DNA of 64,000 bases from Cycas panzhihuaensis. Its lineage: Eukaryota > Cycadophyta. The stretch lies in assembly GCA_023213395.1 (NCBI GenBank), contig CM041465.1, forward strand, positions 150,543,741 to 150,607,740, in the 5' to 3' direction. The position numbers were made by a program, and so were the translations under genes. The first letter of the stretch is position 1. Each line of letters starts with the position of its first letter. Under the pieces are notes generated by a model. It made no database searches. It was not told where the DNA came from and worked only from the letters and a program-made list of their open reading frames with translations. This document shows, one piece after another, positions 9,961 to 22,109 of this stretch.

Positions 9961-12560
9961 AGGATCAGTAAGGTGTTGTTATAAGGAAGAGGAGGCTTGC
10001 TTAGCCTCCTTGGAGGCTTAAGACCATGTGATTGGGTGCATGAGAGTGGTCTCAAGCATCTAAATCACTCTCTTCCCCTTATTGTTAGGTTGAGAGGGTG
10101 AGGAGTGACAGGACTTAGGTCTTGACAAAGGAGATAGATCCCTTGGTTTTTTTCCTTTCACTTGATCAGAAGAAGGATTAAGAGATTGCCTATTATTCCT
10201 CGTCCTCCTATTCTAGGTAGGTTGATCCTATTCCTCATGGTTTCAAAAAAGCTCCCTATGAACAGGATGCTCTAGGTTAGGCCTAGAGGCCCTCTTCGAA
10301 GAGACATCACAATGTGGTGAAAGCTCAGAATGTTGCAACCAACATTATGAATCCTCATACAAGCACTCCCTGTGTATATATCATTATTTCTTCTTAGAAG
10401 GAAGTTTTGCATTCCTCCCCTTATAAGATTAGGTAGTTCCACCCCTTATAAGATTGGGTACTTCCACCCTTATAAGGCAAGGTCTGCAATGCTTAGTACA
10501 TAGGGCAATGTGACTCTAAAGAAGCTTAAGAAGGTTGAAGTTTCAATTCTCTATCATATATTTGAAAGAATGCATAACTAAAATGAGGGGATCCATGGTC
10601 CTATCAGTTGTACCAATAGGAGGCATTAGAGATTATTATTGGCTCTTTTGGTCATGCAGGGGAGGAGCTACCTCGTGATGTTATGATTGTTTAAGAGGTT
10701 TCTTAAGACCTACTTAGATCTCAATGGCCTCGAATGTCTAGCATTTAGCTATGGTAGAATCACATGTTATAAACCTCATTTTAAGGACTTCCATGTGTAC
10801 CTCAGGGTAGAGAGCATTGATAAATATCTCTCTTCTCAAGTTATGATTAAGTTCATCATGGCCTCGTTTCAATGATAGGAGTGATTTGACCCCACTTTTA
10901 AAGGGTCAGGCTATATTAAAGTAGTTGACAAACTCATCAACTAACTGCTGGAAAGTAGAAATAGAGTGGGCAAGAAGACAATAGAACCATTTCAATACAT
11001 TTCCTTGTAGGGATCTTGGAAATAGTTTTATTAGGATGTGATCATAGGCCCAATAATTTACACATGCCATGGAGAAGCCACTGACATACTTAATTGGGTC
11101 CTATGAAGAAGTGTCATCAAACTTGGGCACTTTAGGAGGCTAAGGCGACAGGTTGGTCTTGAGAGCCTCGATGGACAAGGGAGTTAATCAATAATCAACA
11201 AAATGATAAATCCCTAGTTGAGTTAACAAATCAACTTGGAAAGTAGAAGGAGATGGGTATGGGTACCCACTCCCGTTGTGTGGAGGGTAAGAAGGATGAC
11301 CATAAGAAGTATACAAGTTCCCACCTAATTGATAGGAAGTGGCTACCTCCATATGAGGATATGCCACATAAGGAGATGGGTGAGAGTGTCTCACCCCACT
11401 ATGATGGTGCATCACATGTATAGTGAAAGTATGTGTATATGCCCCTAGAGGGGAAGTTGCATAGGGGTGTCAAATATGAGGGGGAACAAATCCCTCTTAT
11501 AAAGGAGCTACATATGAAGTGGTACATGTAGTAGGTGGTACCAGATAAGGGATAGAGTTTTTCCTGTATGGTCTACCTATGGGGGATGCAACCCATAGGG
11601 ATGAAGTAGATCCACCCTAGAAGTTGGAAGAGGGTTTGGTATTTGGTCTCCCTGTACCCCCAAGGCTAGAATGTATACCCTAGGGGTGCATAAAGCAAGG
11701 GGTCCACAAGTTATGAATGAGGGTGCATGGGGATGGATCCCCTATGGCCTAGGGCATGGGAATATGAAGGTGCATGAGGTGGAATCAAAAGGGAATGGGT
11801 TACAATTGATTTTGGCATAATTGTTTGGGTAAGAGGTATGCTTAACCCTATTTGGGAGATTAATATATCATAGGGTATCCCTTGAATCAAGGGAGCACTC
11901 GAAGGTGGGGGGACTATAAGAATAGGTCTTGATATCAAAGAGGATATGGATTGAGATGATATGGGAGGAATGAAGATGGAAGAAGACATGGTTATGGTTT
12001 GAAGGAAGTGCTCTAACCACTTAGAAGGTGGTTGGGTACTCACAACTTCAAAACATTACTTGAATGCCTCTACCACATTTCTAGGAGGAGTTCCAGCTTG
12101 CTCATATAAGGTAGAGGGTTCCTTATATTGAGTGAACCTTAAAGGAAGCTCTTCATGGGCCCTATCACCAAAATGAGAGTGGTCCATAGGGAAAGGTCCC
12201 CCTATGTCATGTGTAGGATAAGGGTGCAATACAGATAGGCTTATGTTTTCTCATTTAGATAATAGATGGGGTCCTCACCTTCTTGGATGGGATCTTAGTA
12301 AGGATAGGATGTTCAAGGATGATGCAAATTGGAAACATATAAGCGATATGCCCAATATGATAGATAACCCTCTACTAGTGATCCAGGTTTAGATGTAGTA
12401 ATGTAGTAGTAGAAGGGTTCTTCTTCTGTAAGAAGGAGACTATATAGGTGATGAGAGAAAATGTCACATTCACTTCTCACCCTAAGAACCACAGAAGGAA
12501 GAAGGTTAGTTTTATATGAAGGCATTAAGATTATCAAACACACTACTAATATCATATGAG
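9961..12560 (-). pseudogene. gypsy A gag
   Basis: The gag frame runs on the minus strand. The N-terminal part (about 12.5-11.2 kb) is rich in Pro, Ser and Tyr (HPSPYVAYPH, PSYPPHNGSGYPYP). The retrotransposon gag core (about 11.17-10.68 kb) reads VPKFDDTSS..., SMACVNYWAYDHILIKLFP and GNVLKWFYCL, then FQQLVDEFVNYFNIA. The C-terminal part keeps the spaced zinc-knuckle relic (YIHRECLYEDS*C, near 10330) and the basic, Ser-rich tail shared with B. Stops and frameshifts are scattered throughout. Gag would form the virus-like particle and bind the RNA genome. Confidence 0.7.
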
Positions 12561-12617
12561 ATAGATAGGAGTTTGTACCAATAAATTAAAGGGATCCTAA
12601 GATTTCCTCACAGGAAG

Positions 12618-12637
12618 GTCCCCAATATGGTCACCAG
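12618..12637 (-). promoter_or_regulatory. primer-binding site of gypsy A
   Basis: On the sense strand CTGGTGACCATATTGGGGAC directly follows the 5' LTR. The equivalent after C's 5' LTR is CTGGTGGCCATATTGGGGAC (30373-30392). Both resemble the TGGCGAC...CTGGGGAC primer sites known from Tat/Athila-type gypsy elements. The exact tRNA is not assigned. Confidence 0.65.
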
Positions 12638-15611
12638 TGGAAGCAGGCCTCCGGGGGGTTACTAAGAACTACTATACATTGGCTATCAGTATACTTAAAG
12701 CATGGGAGCTCATGTGGTATATTATGACTTTAGCTCACCCTCGAAGGGCATTCATGCTCTTCATGAGTGTAGGTTTGGGGGGACAATAATATACATGTTC
12801 CTTTTTTACCTATAGGGTCTAGGTAGGTTGGTTGGTGATGTATTTAGATGGCAAATAGCTAGGTTTCCTCAGATTACTAAGTGGCCTAGGAAGGTTTCTC
12901 CTATCCCTATTCTAGGAGAAGGGATGGTTTTCCTTCTCGAAAGAAGGGACGTAGTGATAAATAGGAAACCAAGGGCAGAAGGAGGGGTTTGGTATGTTTC
13001 CTTATTGCCTAAGCGATTCCCTTTGGTTATGGAAGAAGGTGATTTTCTCTATTTGGATGTTGTACTTTATTTTAAATATAATGTTTTTGTGTGTTATAGG
13101 TTGTAGTTGTGTTGTTGCAATATAAAAAAACAAACAAATATAACTAATAATACATGATAAATGCAAATCCTCACTCTCAATTCACTCTCTTTATCTTTTG
13201 GTAAAAAGAACCTTAAAGTTATATGCCTAAAATAAAAGAGTCAACAATGCATTTAAAATAGGTGTGAAGGAGGAAGGAAGATGAACATTCCTATGCTCAT
13301 GTAATGTTTCTTTTCTTTGATATATTTTTCTTTGTTCATGTAAGAAGAAATGCACTCTAGGCTAGATTTTTAACTTTGTTTTATATGCATATGCATATGC
13401 AAATGGTAGAATAACTTTTTCCTAATATGTCTTTTTTTTTAATGGTGAGAGGGGGAGAAAGAGGAGAGAAGGATCTATTCTTTTCTTTGGATTGTTTCTC
13501 TTTCTTATGAGTGCCAAAGAAATTTTTTTCCTAAAATTAAATCCTTAACTTTTATCTTGTATGTATGTTCAAGTGCAAACAATCAAAAAATCAAACTTGA
13601 AAGAAGGTGGTCGTGAGTTTACTTTGATTGGGAACTTGAGGAGCAAGTATTATCAATCAAAAGGAAATGATTATGTGGAAGTGAGGGTTTGGAAGGAGCA
13701 TACTTGGTTCACAATGTCTGGTGATGACCTTGACCTTTCTCTTCCTTATTCCTCTTTTGCTAATGTTGAAGGTTCCTTCTTCCATGGGAGTCATTGGAGA
13801 CAACAGGGAGCTACCTCCCTAGATCTAACTAGAAAAATATACAAATATAGAATAGAATAGAGAAAAATGCATATGAGGAAGAAAAATGCTAAATCATGAA
13901 TTGGTTCTTACCTTAAGATAAGACTTTATTTTCTCTTACTAACTATGGAGAGATGTGTCTTCCACCTACATACACAAAGCAAAGCACTTCCTAAAGGAAA
14001 TGTTGCAACATGCGCATGTATGTGTATGTTTCATAGGATCCTTTTATTATCAATCAATGAAAGGAACTAAATCAAATGTTAATGTTTCCTTTCCAAAGAA
14101 ATCTAAGCATGCAAAAGATGTAAGGGGTGATAAGAAGGGAGTGAAGGGTAGTGCCTTGATATGGCATGGCATCCCTAATAGGGTGGTCTCCCTAATGTGA
14201 GCAAGGGGAGTCTTCTTGATGTTACAACTTAAATAACAAGTTTTTGAAGGAGGTATAATATGAATATGAGGTAGATCTCCAAGAGAAATTAGCAATGGGT
14301 GCTTGCAAAGTAGTATGGCTACATGGCCTGACATTGAGGTGTAAGGTGCATGCATAATGAGACTTGGCACCATATGTTTTGTGAGGGGATTCCCTAGTGA
14401 GTAAGGGATGCAAAAGTTGGCATGTACACTTGTTTCCCTTCTCCAAACTCCTAAAAGTAAGAGGTGTAAGTCTTGCCTCATGCCTTAATACTTTGAGTAT
14501 GTTTATAAAAAATTTACAACTCATGCAAAGTTGTTTTATTAAAGTTTTGAAGAGTTGATGGTAGGAAAGTTGTAAAATCCGATATTCAAACTAAGAATCA
14601 AATAGAAGAGAGTGAAAGTAACTAAAATCAGAGTTAAATGCAAGGAATTCTTATGGAGAAAAGAAGATACCCACTTCACATAAGAGAAACTTATTGCTTG
14701 TGGTAGAAATGGGTGAGGAAGAATCCCTTGCAACTATTGAGTGAATGCTTTTTGAGAAGATCTTTGAGTCCTGAAGAGAAAGAGAGAGTGCTTGGTCCTT
14801 ATAGAAGATGATTTTGAGTGCCTTAGTGCTAGAATCAAGCTTTTGTTGTGTGTTCTTTCTCAAAACTAAGTTGTTCTCTATTTTATCAAGAAAATAAGCT
14901 TGAATGATAAAAAGAATAATGCCTAATTTAAAATAAAAATGGAGTTTTATTATTTGAGAGGGTGCCCCTAACCATTACACCTCAATCTGGGCTTGCCCTG
15001 AGGTGTCAAGCATGTAAGGGAGTGTAATTAATGTCATTTTTAAATGTTGTTAGCTGTGATTAGTAAAGTAACAACCACAATATGAATTTCTTTATGGTAC
15101 CATAAAGATCTCCATAGGGAACAACAATTAGAGAAGTGTAGACAATAATCATCATAGTATGGACAAAAAACTCTATGGTACAAAAGCAGGGTGCAAAGAT
15201 TAATTGATAGTTAACCAAAGGCTAATTAAAGGGATACTAAATACTATCTTTGACTTCTATAGACTGACTATGAAGCTCTAGGGTGGCTGGTCACATATAA
15301 AAAGGTGACAAAATGAAGTTCGTAAGAAATAATAAGTCAAAAGTAGATGAAAACAGAGTTGTAGTAACATTGAGAAGTCACCTCATTGATTGGGAGACCA
15401 CATCGAGGGCTCTAAATGCTATTGGACCGGAGTCTTGGTCATCATAAGTATAAGAATGGACACAAGCAAGTAATGTAACTCAAGCAATCATGCATCTAAC
15501 AGTCATACAAGCATCAAACATAAAGAATGTGATAGGACACAAGATAAAGAAACATGCATGTACTTACTTATATTGCAAAATTCCTAATCCATTCCTAATA
15601 GGTGGGAAACA
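12638..15611 (-). repeat. gypsy A 5' LTR
   Basis: 2974 bp, from TGGAAGCAGG (plus strand) to GGGAAACA. It is co-linear with 2317-4923 apart from about 320 extra bp near 14157-14480 and about 40 bp near 14950-14990. It contains polypyrimidine/polypurine tracts (13420-13520) and ATGGTACCAT motifs near 15098. Open frames here (such as 14050-14481 and 13561-13860) match nothing and have no intact equivalent in the partner LTR. Confidence 0.85.
14157..14480. other. LTR length difference in gypsy A
   Basis: A block of about 320 bp in the 5' LTR is absent at the matching point of the 3' LTR (about 3821). Flanking sequence is shared: 'gtgaaggtagtgcct' on one side and 'aatactttgagta' on the other. The word TGCCT/TGCC(T)T recurs at both ends of the block, so a microhomology deletion in the 3' LTR is a simple explanation. 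An insertion cannot be excluded. Confidence 0.6.
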
Positions 15612-15616
15612 TAGCC
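15612..15616. repeat. target-site duplication of gypsy A, right copy
   Basis: TAGCC pairs with TAACC at 2312-2316. Confidence 0.7.
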
Positions 15617-17014
15617 TAGTTAAAATTTATAAATCTTATCAAATTAAAATTATTATTATGATGAAATTTGATTCCATATTGAATTGTCCCTTTCAAGTAT
15701 TTGAGGATTTTTTTAATAGTTTTTTAGTGACTCTATTTTGGGACTATCATAAATTTGGATACTATTCCAACTACAAAGGATATATTAAGTCTAACAATAA
15801 TTAAATACATTAGACTTTCTACCAGTTATATGTATAATATTGAATCAACATCAAGTCTACTATTTTTAGTTGTTAATTAAGAACCTATCTTTATGGGGGT
15901 AGGCACAGGTCTATAATTGTCTATTCTAAAATTTAAAAAAAATTCATATGTACTTTACTTATGAGATAAAGACATATTTAGGCCTTTGCCATACTTCCAT
16001 ACTAAGGAAGTAGTATAAAGTTCCAAGACCTATTATCTCAAAGAAATGACTAAGATCTACTTTTAAGTTTGATATCATTGTGATGCTATTACCTATGATC
16101 AGTAGATCATCAATGTACGACACTATGAATATGATATTGTTACTTTATTCTCTAATATATAGATTTTAGTCAACTAGAGATCTCTCAAATCTATTATTTA
16201 GAAAATGCTCATAAATCTTTTTATACCAGGCTCTAGGAGCCTATGTTAGGTTGCACAAGGCCTCTTTGAATCAGGATATCAAGTGATCTTCATACTTTTT
16301 AACAAATCTAGCTGCTTTTTCCATGAAGATTTCTTCATTTAAATCCCTATTAAAAAATATACTTTTTATATCTATCTAGCTTAGTTTCCAATTAAATTGT
16401 ATAACTATCACCTTAATGATTCAAATGATATTTATCTTTATAATAGGAATAAATGTTTCTTAGTGGTCAATCCCTTCTAACTACTTACAACCTTTTGATA
16501 TAAGTCAATCTTTATATTTATCTATAGATCCATTCAATTTAAACTTTTTTCTATAGATCCATTTACATCTAATTATAGGCAATTCCACTAAATCCCATAT
16601 ATGTTTTTTTCTAATAGGTTGGATTTTGAATTCTATAGTTTTATTCTACTTTTGTTCTTTGATTACTTCTTTAGTTATGGATGGTTCATTTGAATCTAAT
16701 ACACATGCCACAAGAGTTATGTTCTCTTATTCAGAATGTTGTATTTTTTATTTCTACTTTCCTTTATAATCCATTAATAATTTCTCAACATCCTTGATAG
16801 TTTTTACATACCATTTTAAAAGCTTCTTCTTTGAAAATGAAGATGTTGAATCAAATATTCTTTTTGGATTTAACTTTAGTTATCTCTTTGGTGTCTTTTT
16901 AGATTTTTCTTCTAAAAATTGAAACGATTATAATTCTACTTCATCACCTATATCAAATGGCTCAAATTTAGGTTGAATAATATCATGTGAAGTATTGCAT
17001 TTAGGTGATTCCTC
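15617..17014 (-). pseudogene. copia F reverse transcriptase
   Basis: The minus-strand reading gives Ty1/copia RT motifs in order: WDLVELP...CKWIYRKKF, then the FFNRDLNEEIFME block ('FLNGxLxEEVYM'), APRAWYKKIYEHF, then YIDDLLIIGNSITMI (catalytic YIDD, near 16110) and IGLGTLYYFLSMEV. Near 15.7 kb it continues with VESLMYL...NISFVVGIVSKFM and ILKYLKGTIQYGI, which lead into RNase H. Stops and frameshifts are frequent. The right end is cut by copia E at 17014/17015 and the left end by gypsy A at 15612. The protein resumes at 2316 on the left (RNase H) and at 23813 on the right (integrase). Confidence 0.8.
17010..17014. repeat. target-site duplication of copia E, left copy
   Basis: TCCTC here pairs with TCCTT at 23813-23817, just outside the two LTRs of copia E. 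Confidence 0.65.
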
Positions 17015-17384
17015 TATTAAAATATAATGATAAATTCCTTATAATATAATTCACTTTGTATAATATGTTGTAATGTTATACTACTGTATTCCTTGTAGAG
17101 GGCATGTAACTCCCTTTGTCGCTTAATGAGCCAATTGTATTTCACTATTAAGTTGGCTAATTATATAATTTTAGGAGCAACATCAAGCCCTATAAATGTA
17201 GGCCATGTCCTTACCCTTGTAAACTTAATGATTCTATTATTAGAGTGAAACTCTACTAGAAATACAATAGCAGACATCAACCAATTTGACCCACATATTC
17301 TATTCACTTAATGTGTGATTTATACTCTATTTGATATTTATTTATGGCATATAAGAGAAGAATATAAATCATGTATTTTTTTCA
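17015..17384 (+). repeat. copia E 5' LTR
   Basis: It starts TATTAAAATATAAT (the partner has TGTTAAAATATAAT, so the terminal TG has become TA) and ends TTTTTTCA. Shared blocks with the 3' LTR include 'gagccaattgtattt', 'gccctataaat' and 'aaactctactagaaataca'. Confidence 0.85.
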
Positions 17385-17386
17385 TT

Positions 17387-17398
17387 TGGTATCAGAGT
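17387..17398 (+). promoter_or_regulatory. primer-binding site of copia E
   Basis: TGGTATCAGAGT lies two bases after the LTR terminus CA. It matches the usual initiator-methionine tRNA complement of plant copia elements, with the last base changed. Confidence 0.85.
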
Positions 17399-19463
17399 AA
17401 GTATCTCTTATCTATCTCATGATTTGTTGAAAGTTTTCATTTGAGTGTTATTTAACCTCATTTAAATCTATTTGAAAAATAATTGATGCCATTATAAATA
17501 TACACATGATCCCATTTCAAGCTCGTTTGCTCCATTCTTTGACTCAGTGGAAGGAAATTTAAAGTTGTTGCTTATTTATTGCTATAGATCTTCCTACCAT
17601 TGAGTATTTAAAATTTGATCAACAATCTATTAGAGTGTGCCATATAAATTGTGTTCCACTTGTGGGCCAATTCTTTGTAGGTCTCACTACATTGTTGACT
17701 CATTATGCAAGCCATCACTTAGCTCTTATATTCCTAGACTATTTATAATCCCTGAGACACACTTACATTATATGTAGACTCACGAGTAAATTTACTACAT
17801 AGTATTGGCAATCGTATGTTGCATCCTCACTTTTCCCAACCTATCTCTTTTGTGAATCATATTATAAAACCATCATAGCTATGCACTCATCATATACCCA
17901 TTCAAGAGATGTCTCAATCAATGTACTCATAGATTATCTTACATTACCTCTAGGTGTTGCCTAATTATGGCTTGACCCACCACTATTTGTTCTATTACCC
18001 GTGTCATTGCATCATTGTGTGATGAATCTAAACATGATTAACCACATCTCTTAAAGGACATTTTTATTGTTGGCCACCCCTTTAAGCCTATATTCAACTA
18101 CTTCTTTGTTTAGATCATAAATTGTAATCTCGATCATTTTTTTACATCTCTGGTTTATCACAAATTGTTGAAAATGAGTTATATAAAGATTGATATATAT
18201 ATATATATATATATATATCTGTGTGTGTGTGTGTTATAATGCTTTAAATTAATCAAATTAAATCAAATTATTAATTAAAGTCTGTAGTCCCCTTCTCTCT
18301 CTAGTGAGTAGTCAAATGGTGATACTTAACAACCAAATGTTATTTAGCTAAGAGGGATTAAAGACACCCCTTTTTATTATGATTTTATAAAGATGTCCCT
18401 ACACTATTTTGAGTATATGGAATCAACTTGGAGTTTATTTTCTGCACCATCAAATTTGATGGAGTTTTGATTTAAAGCACTATAGTGTGAAATTACTTTC
18501 AAATTAGTTTGGATATTTTTTCAAGGAATTTAACTCCCCTAAACTTAACTCATTTATTTTGTCTATTTTTAAGGATTATTTTATCAATTGAAGCCTTTAT
18601 CACACTAAATAAGGGGATTTTATTACTACTTTCTATTCATTAATAATTTAGAGGTATTTCTACCTAGTTTTAACTAAAATTTAGGGTGCATTATGGTTGT
18701 AAGTACTCTAATTATGTGTGAAATATTGCTTATTACCTATAAGCATGGTACCTTCCTATTGACCATTCCAAACCATCATCTCATATCATTGATTTACATT
18801 TTTATATGTCCTTTACTTTATAATTAATAAATAACCTTTATCTTTAAGAAAAGACCATATTTAAAATAAACATCAACTTGAAAGATTAATCGAGATAATT
18901 CCTAATTGAATTACTTGAATTCAACCTTGCAAGGGGAATAGTTAGGACCCTTAAAGTTATGACTCTGTATATGTTTTTTCTCTTTCTCAAACTCTATGAA
19001 TAATAGAGAAAGACATTAGTTATAAGTTATATTAATTGGCAAGTTAAAGTGTAAAACCCATTCCTTGGAGTTCAAAAACTAGGCTAGACCTAGAGGAGAT
19101 GAGTTCCTTGGTTGTATTACTTCACTAGACCTATTGCTCAATATAGATTCAATGTAAGTTTATAAATAATATCAAGGAGGTAATCGGCCTTCTATGCTTA
19201 CATATCTAGGTATATAAAGCTTAATTTTCTCATGTACTAATGTATATAGAGTCCCCAAACTACCATTTGGGTGGGCACCACTAGATAAAATAGTAATTGA
19301 GGGCTTCTTAAAGACACATAAAAATTTAGAATTATAGATTAGAAGCCCATCAAGTAGATAACACACAGAAATAATATCTTAAATCCTAGTTTAAAACATA
19401 ATAAACCATTTGATAGTAACAATTTTTTATCTTAGAAGAAATACATCAAATACTTATTAATCA
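17399..19463. other. copia E leader, no coding domain seen
   Basis: About 2 kb between the primer site and gag. It contains a TA/TG microsatellite and AT-rich DNA. Short minus-strand frames (for example 19172-19366) carry no motif. A leader this long is unusual for copia and might hide an additional old fragment that I cannot identify. Confidence 0.4.
18193..18234. repeat. (TA)n-(TG)n compound microsatellite
   Basis: About 13 TA units are followed by about 8 GT units, inside the leader of copia E. Confidence 0.9.
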
Positions 19464-20390
19464 TGAATGTTTTTTGGCCATATATAAATGGTGATATTGT
19501 CAAACCTTCTTCTACTAAGGACCCCATTGATCCTAGTGTTGTTATTCCACATAATCCTATTACCTTAGCTACCTTTAGGGCCAAAGATAATATTGTCCTT
19601 TCCTTCATCCATCTTACAGTTGAAGACAATGTTGACTAGAATATCAAAACTATTGATATCTCCCACGAAAGCATGGAGCATAATTTGCCCCCTTTATGAG
19701 AAGAAAGATAAGTCTAGATCCATTAAATTAAAATATCATTTATATGCCATTCCTTATGTTGGTTCCATTGCTTCCCACTTGACTAAAGTGAAGATTATAA
19801 GGAACCATCTTAACACACTAGATGCCCTACCTTTATGACCTTGTGGCTAGTATAGCCAACATCCTTCCTATTGAGTATAATAGTTTTGTCTCTTCATTAT
19901 TTGGTATTTTTCCTCAATGGACTTTAACACTCTAGAAGGACTACTACTTAAGGAAGAGGGTATATTAAAATGCCAAGGAATAACATCCACTTTAGACTTT
20001 ACTCTTACATTTACAATTAGGAATTATGGGAGAAACTATCCATAATAATAGCCTATAGGCTAGTAATTTAGTTCCTTAAACTTAACCGAATAGTATCAAT
20101 AGCCATAATCTTCTTAAAACTAGCAATAATAATAGAATGTCACCTACTTATATTGTGGCAAGACTAGGCACATCATCATAGATTGTAGCAGAAAATAATT
20201 TAAACTATAGCTCATACCAAACCAAACTACCCAACAAGGTGGGTAGAACTTTTAATAGAATAGAAACCATGGAAGGAACCAAAATCAAGGGCATAATAAC
20301 AAGCAACAATAGTAAAGAAATTAACCAAATAATAAAAATTAAGCAAAGAATATGAATTCATAATGAGGAGGCCGTGTAACTAACTCTTAG
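19464..20390 (+). pseudogene. copia E gag
   Basis: The frame starts MNVFWPYINGD and contains the copia gag (UBN2-like) signature SPTKAWSIICPLYEKKDK followed by KYHLYAIPYVGSIASH and a KIIRNHLNTLDAL block, spread over two frames (19464-19640 and 19593-19838). The 3' part, toward the nucleocapsid, has degenerated to scattered words with no intact CCHC knuckle visible. Gag would form the particle that packages element RNA. Confidence 0.6.
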
Positions 20391-20439
20391 GTTGACTCTT
20401 AAAACCCATTTTTTGTAGCACTATCTTCACATCATGATG

Positions 20440-21080
20440 ATAGCTCTTAATTGATATATTCTAGTGTTACTTGCCATATGACTGGCACTAAAGAGGTACT
20501 TGTGGACACTCATCTAGTAAAGGCATAAACTATTATTTTTGGAGATAACCTCTCTTATGATGTGACAAAGATTAGGAGAAAACTTACTATCTTAAAGAAC
20601 TTAAATATTTGGCATGACATTAGTAACATCTTATTAGTGCCTAGTATGGAATAGAATCTACTCTTAGTAAGTCAAATTGATAAGAAAATATTTGACACTA
20701 TCTTTATCCAAGGTACCTACACCATTTCTAATCACGCATCTAATCAAATAGTCACTATAGGACATGAGGATAGTGGACTTTATAAACTTGATAGTGTCTC
20801 TCTATTCATTGATCCACAACTAGAAGCATGTTCCATAGTATAAACAACTCACCTTGATAAAGGCAACACCATTATTAATGAAGACCCACTTATTAATAAG
20901 ACTTAAGATGAATGTTTAGACAATGAAGAGCAACCTACTCCAAGATACACTAAGGACCAATTATAATACCAATACCTAGGTCGTCTTAATATGTAAAGTA
21001 TGAACCTCATGTTTAGACTTTAAATGGTGCATAAGTTACCTAAGATTAAATAACATAAATACTTTTTTGAGGCTTGTATC
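20440..21080 (+). pseudogene. copia E protease / pre-integrase
   Basis: The frame includes SSVTCHMTGTKEVL (protease flap region; the family has 'D.G.S.HMT'), then ILKNLNIWHDISNILLVPS, corresponding to the 'L.DVLYVP.l..NLLSV' strand, then GLYKLD. Several stops. It precedes integrase without an intervening terminator, consistent with a single copia polyprotein. Confidence 0.6.
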
Positions 21081-21880
21081 ATTGGGAAATATTGTAAGGT
21101 GCCATTTCCTTCCAAAAGAGTATGGTGTGCCTCCAAATTATTGGGTTTAGTTCACTTAGATATATGTGGACCCATGTCAACTCAATATTTTAATGGAAGT
21201 CTATACTTTATTACATTCATCAATGACTACTTTAGGAATGTATGGGTGTACTTTCTTAAGAACAAATTTGAAGATTTTAATAAATTTAGGGATTTCAAAG
21301 ATGAAGTTAAAAATGAGACCAACATGACCATTAAAATTTTGAGATAAGATAATGGAGATGAGTATACATATAAATAGTTCACCATATTTTATAGAGAATT
21401 TAACATCAAGTGCTAATTCTTTGCTTCTTGCACACCCCAATAAAATAGTATTATCAAGATAATGAATTAGACATTGGTGAATAAAGATAAAACAATAGTA
21501 AAAGCTACAAATCTTGCTTCTATTTTTTGGGTTGAAGTTGTATCAACTACTGTATACTTGAAAAATAGGAGTTTAATTATAGTAGTTAGAGAAATAACAC
21601 TCAAGGAGGCTTGGTAAGGCCTAAAGCCTATAGTCTCACATCTTAGAATATCTAATTATATAGCATACATATTTATTCCTAAGGAAAATGAAAAGAAGTT
21701 GGATGATAAAGGCCTAAAATATATATTCATAAGTTATGTACTTGGATGTAAGCTTATAAGTTATATGATCCTATCAGAAGACAATCTTATATATCTCAAG
21801 ATATTATATTTACTAAGGACAATCAAGACTTGGATCTTTCTCAAATTCAAGTTATCTCTAGTGATGATGTTATTGTGCTA
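21081..21880 (+). pseudogene. copia E integrase
   Basis: Integrase catalytic core: LGLVHLDICGPMST (first catalytic Asp), ITFINDYFRNVWVYFL, then ILR*DNGDEYT (second Asp), and the 'C.PQ.N' stretch near 21430, where the catalytic Glu of the usual 'NG.AER.N' is not preserved. A later KKLDDKGLKYIFISY block matches the copia 'KL..KS...F.GY' motif. The longest open frame is 21099-21347. The enzyme would have joined element DNA to the chromosome. It is now broken. Confidence 0.75.
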
Positions 21881-22109
21881 GAAGATCCTCCATCACTAAT
21901 TATGGACCCTTATGTGTCATCAACCTCTTATACTCCATGTTCTTTCTTAGCTCATCCTACTTCTCCCTCTACTAAGATCAAAGTATCAAAAAGCTTCCCA
22001 AGTGGTACCTATAAGTGATAAAAGATGCTCCACCACTTTGTGTAGCTCCCAAATGAGAATCAAGGCTTAAGCATTCTATAAACTATGCCTTAATAACACA
22101 TGCTCTTAA

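Larger units (their letters stand above)
2317..15611 (-). mobile_element. gypsy A: Tat-like LTR retrotransposon, RT-INT deleted
   Basis: This is a complete minus-strand insertion of about 13.3 kb with LTRs at 12638-15611 (5') and 2317-4923 (3') and a near-perfect 5-bp TSD. In sense order it holds PBS, gag, protease, an opposite-strand gene with a plant-mobile-domain-like segment, an archaeal-type RNase H, polypurine tract and 3' LTR. Reverse transcriptase, its RNase H and integrase are missing: the protease end (about 9.25 kb) runs directly into DNA that flanks the opposite-strand gene in its relatives. It could only have moved with enzymes supplied in trans, or the deletion happened after insertion. 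Every frame is broken. It interrupts copia F. Confidence 0.85.

Noticed and set aside
14050-14481. 143-codon minus-strand open frame inside gypsy A's 5' LTR
   Set aside because: It overlaps a block absent from the partner LTR, shows no domain, and has no conservation in related LTRs.
17387-17398. tRNA-like matches at the LTR edges
   Set aside because: These are primer-binding sites complementary to tRNA ends, not tRNA genes; no cloverleaf can be drawn from the surroundings.
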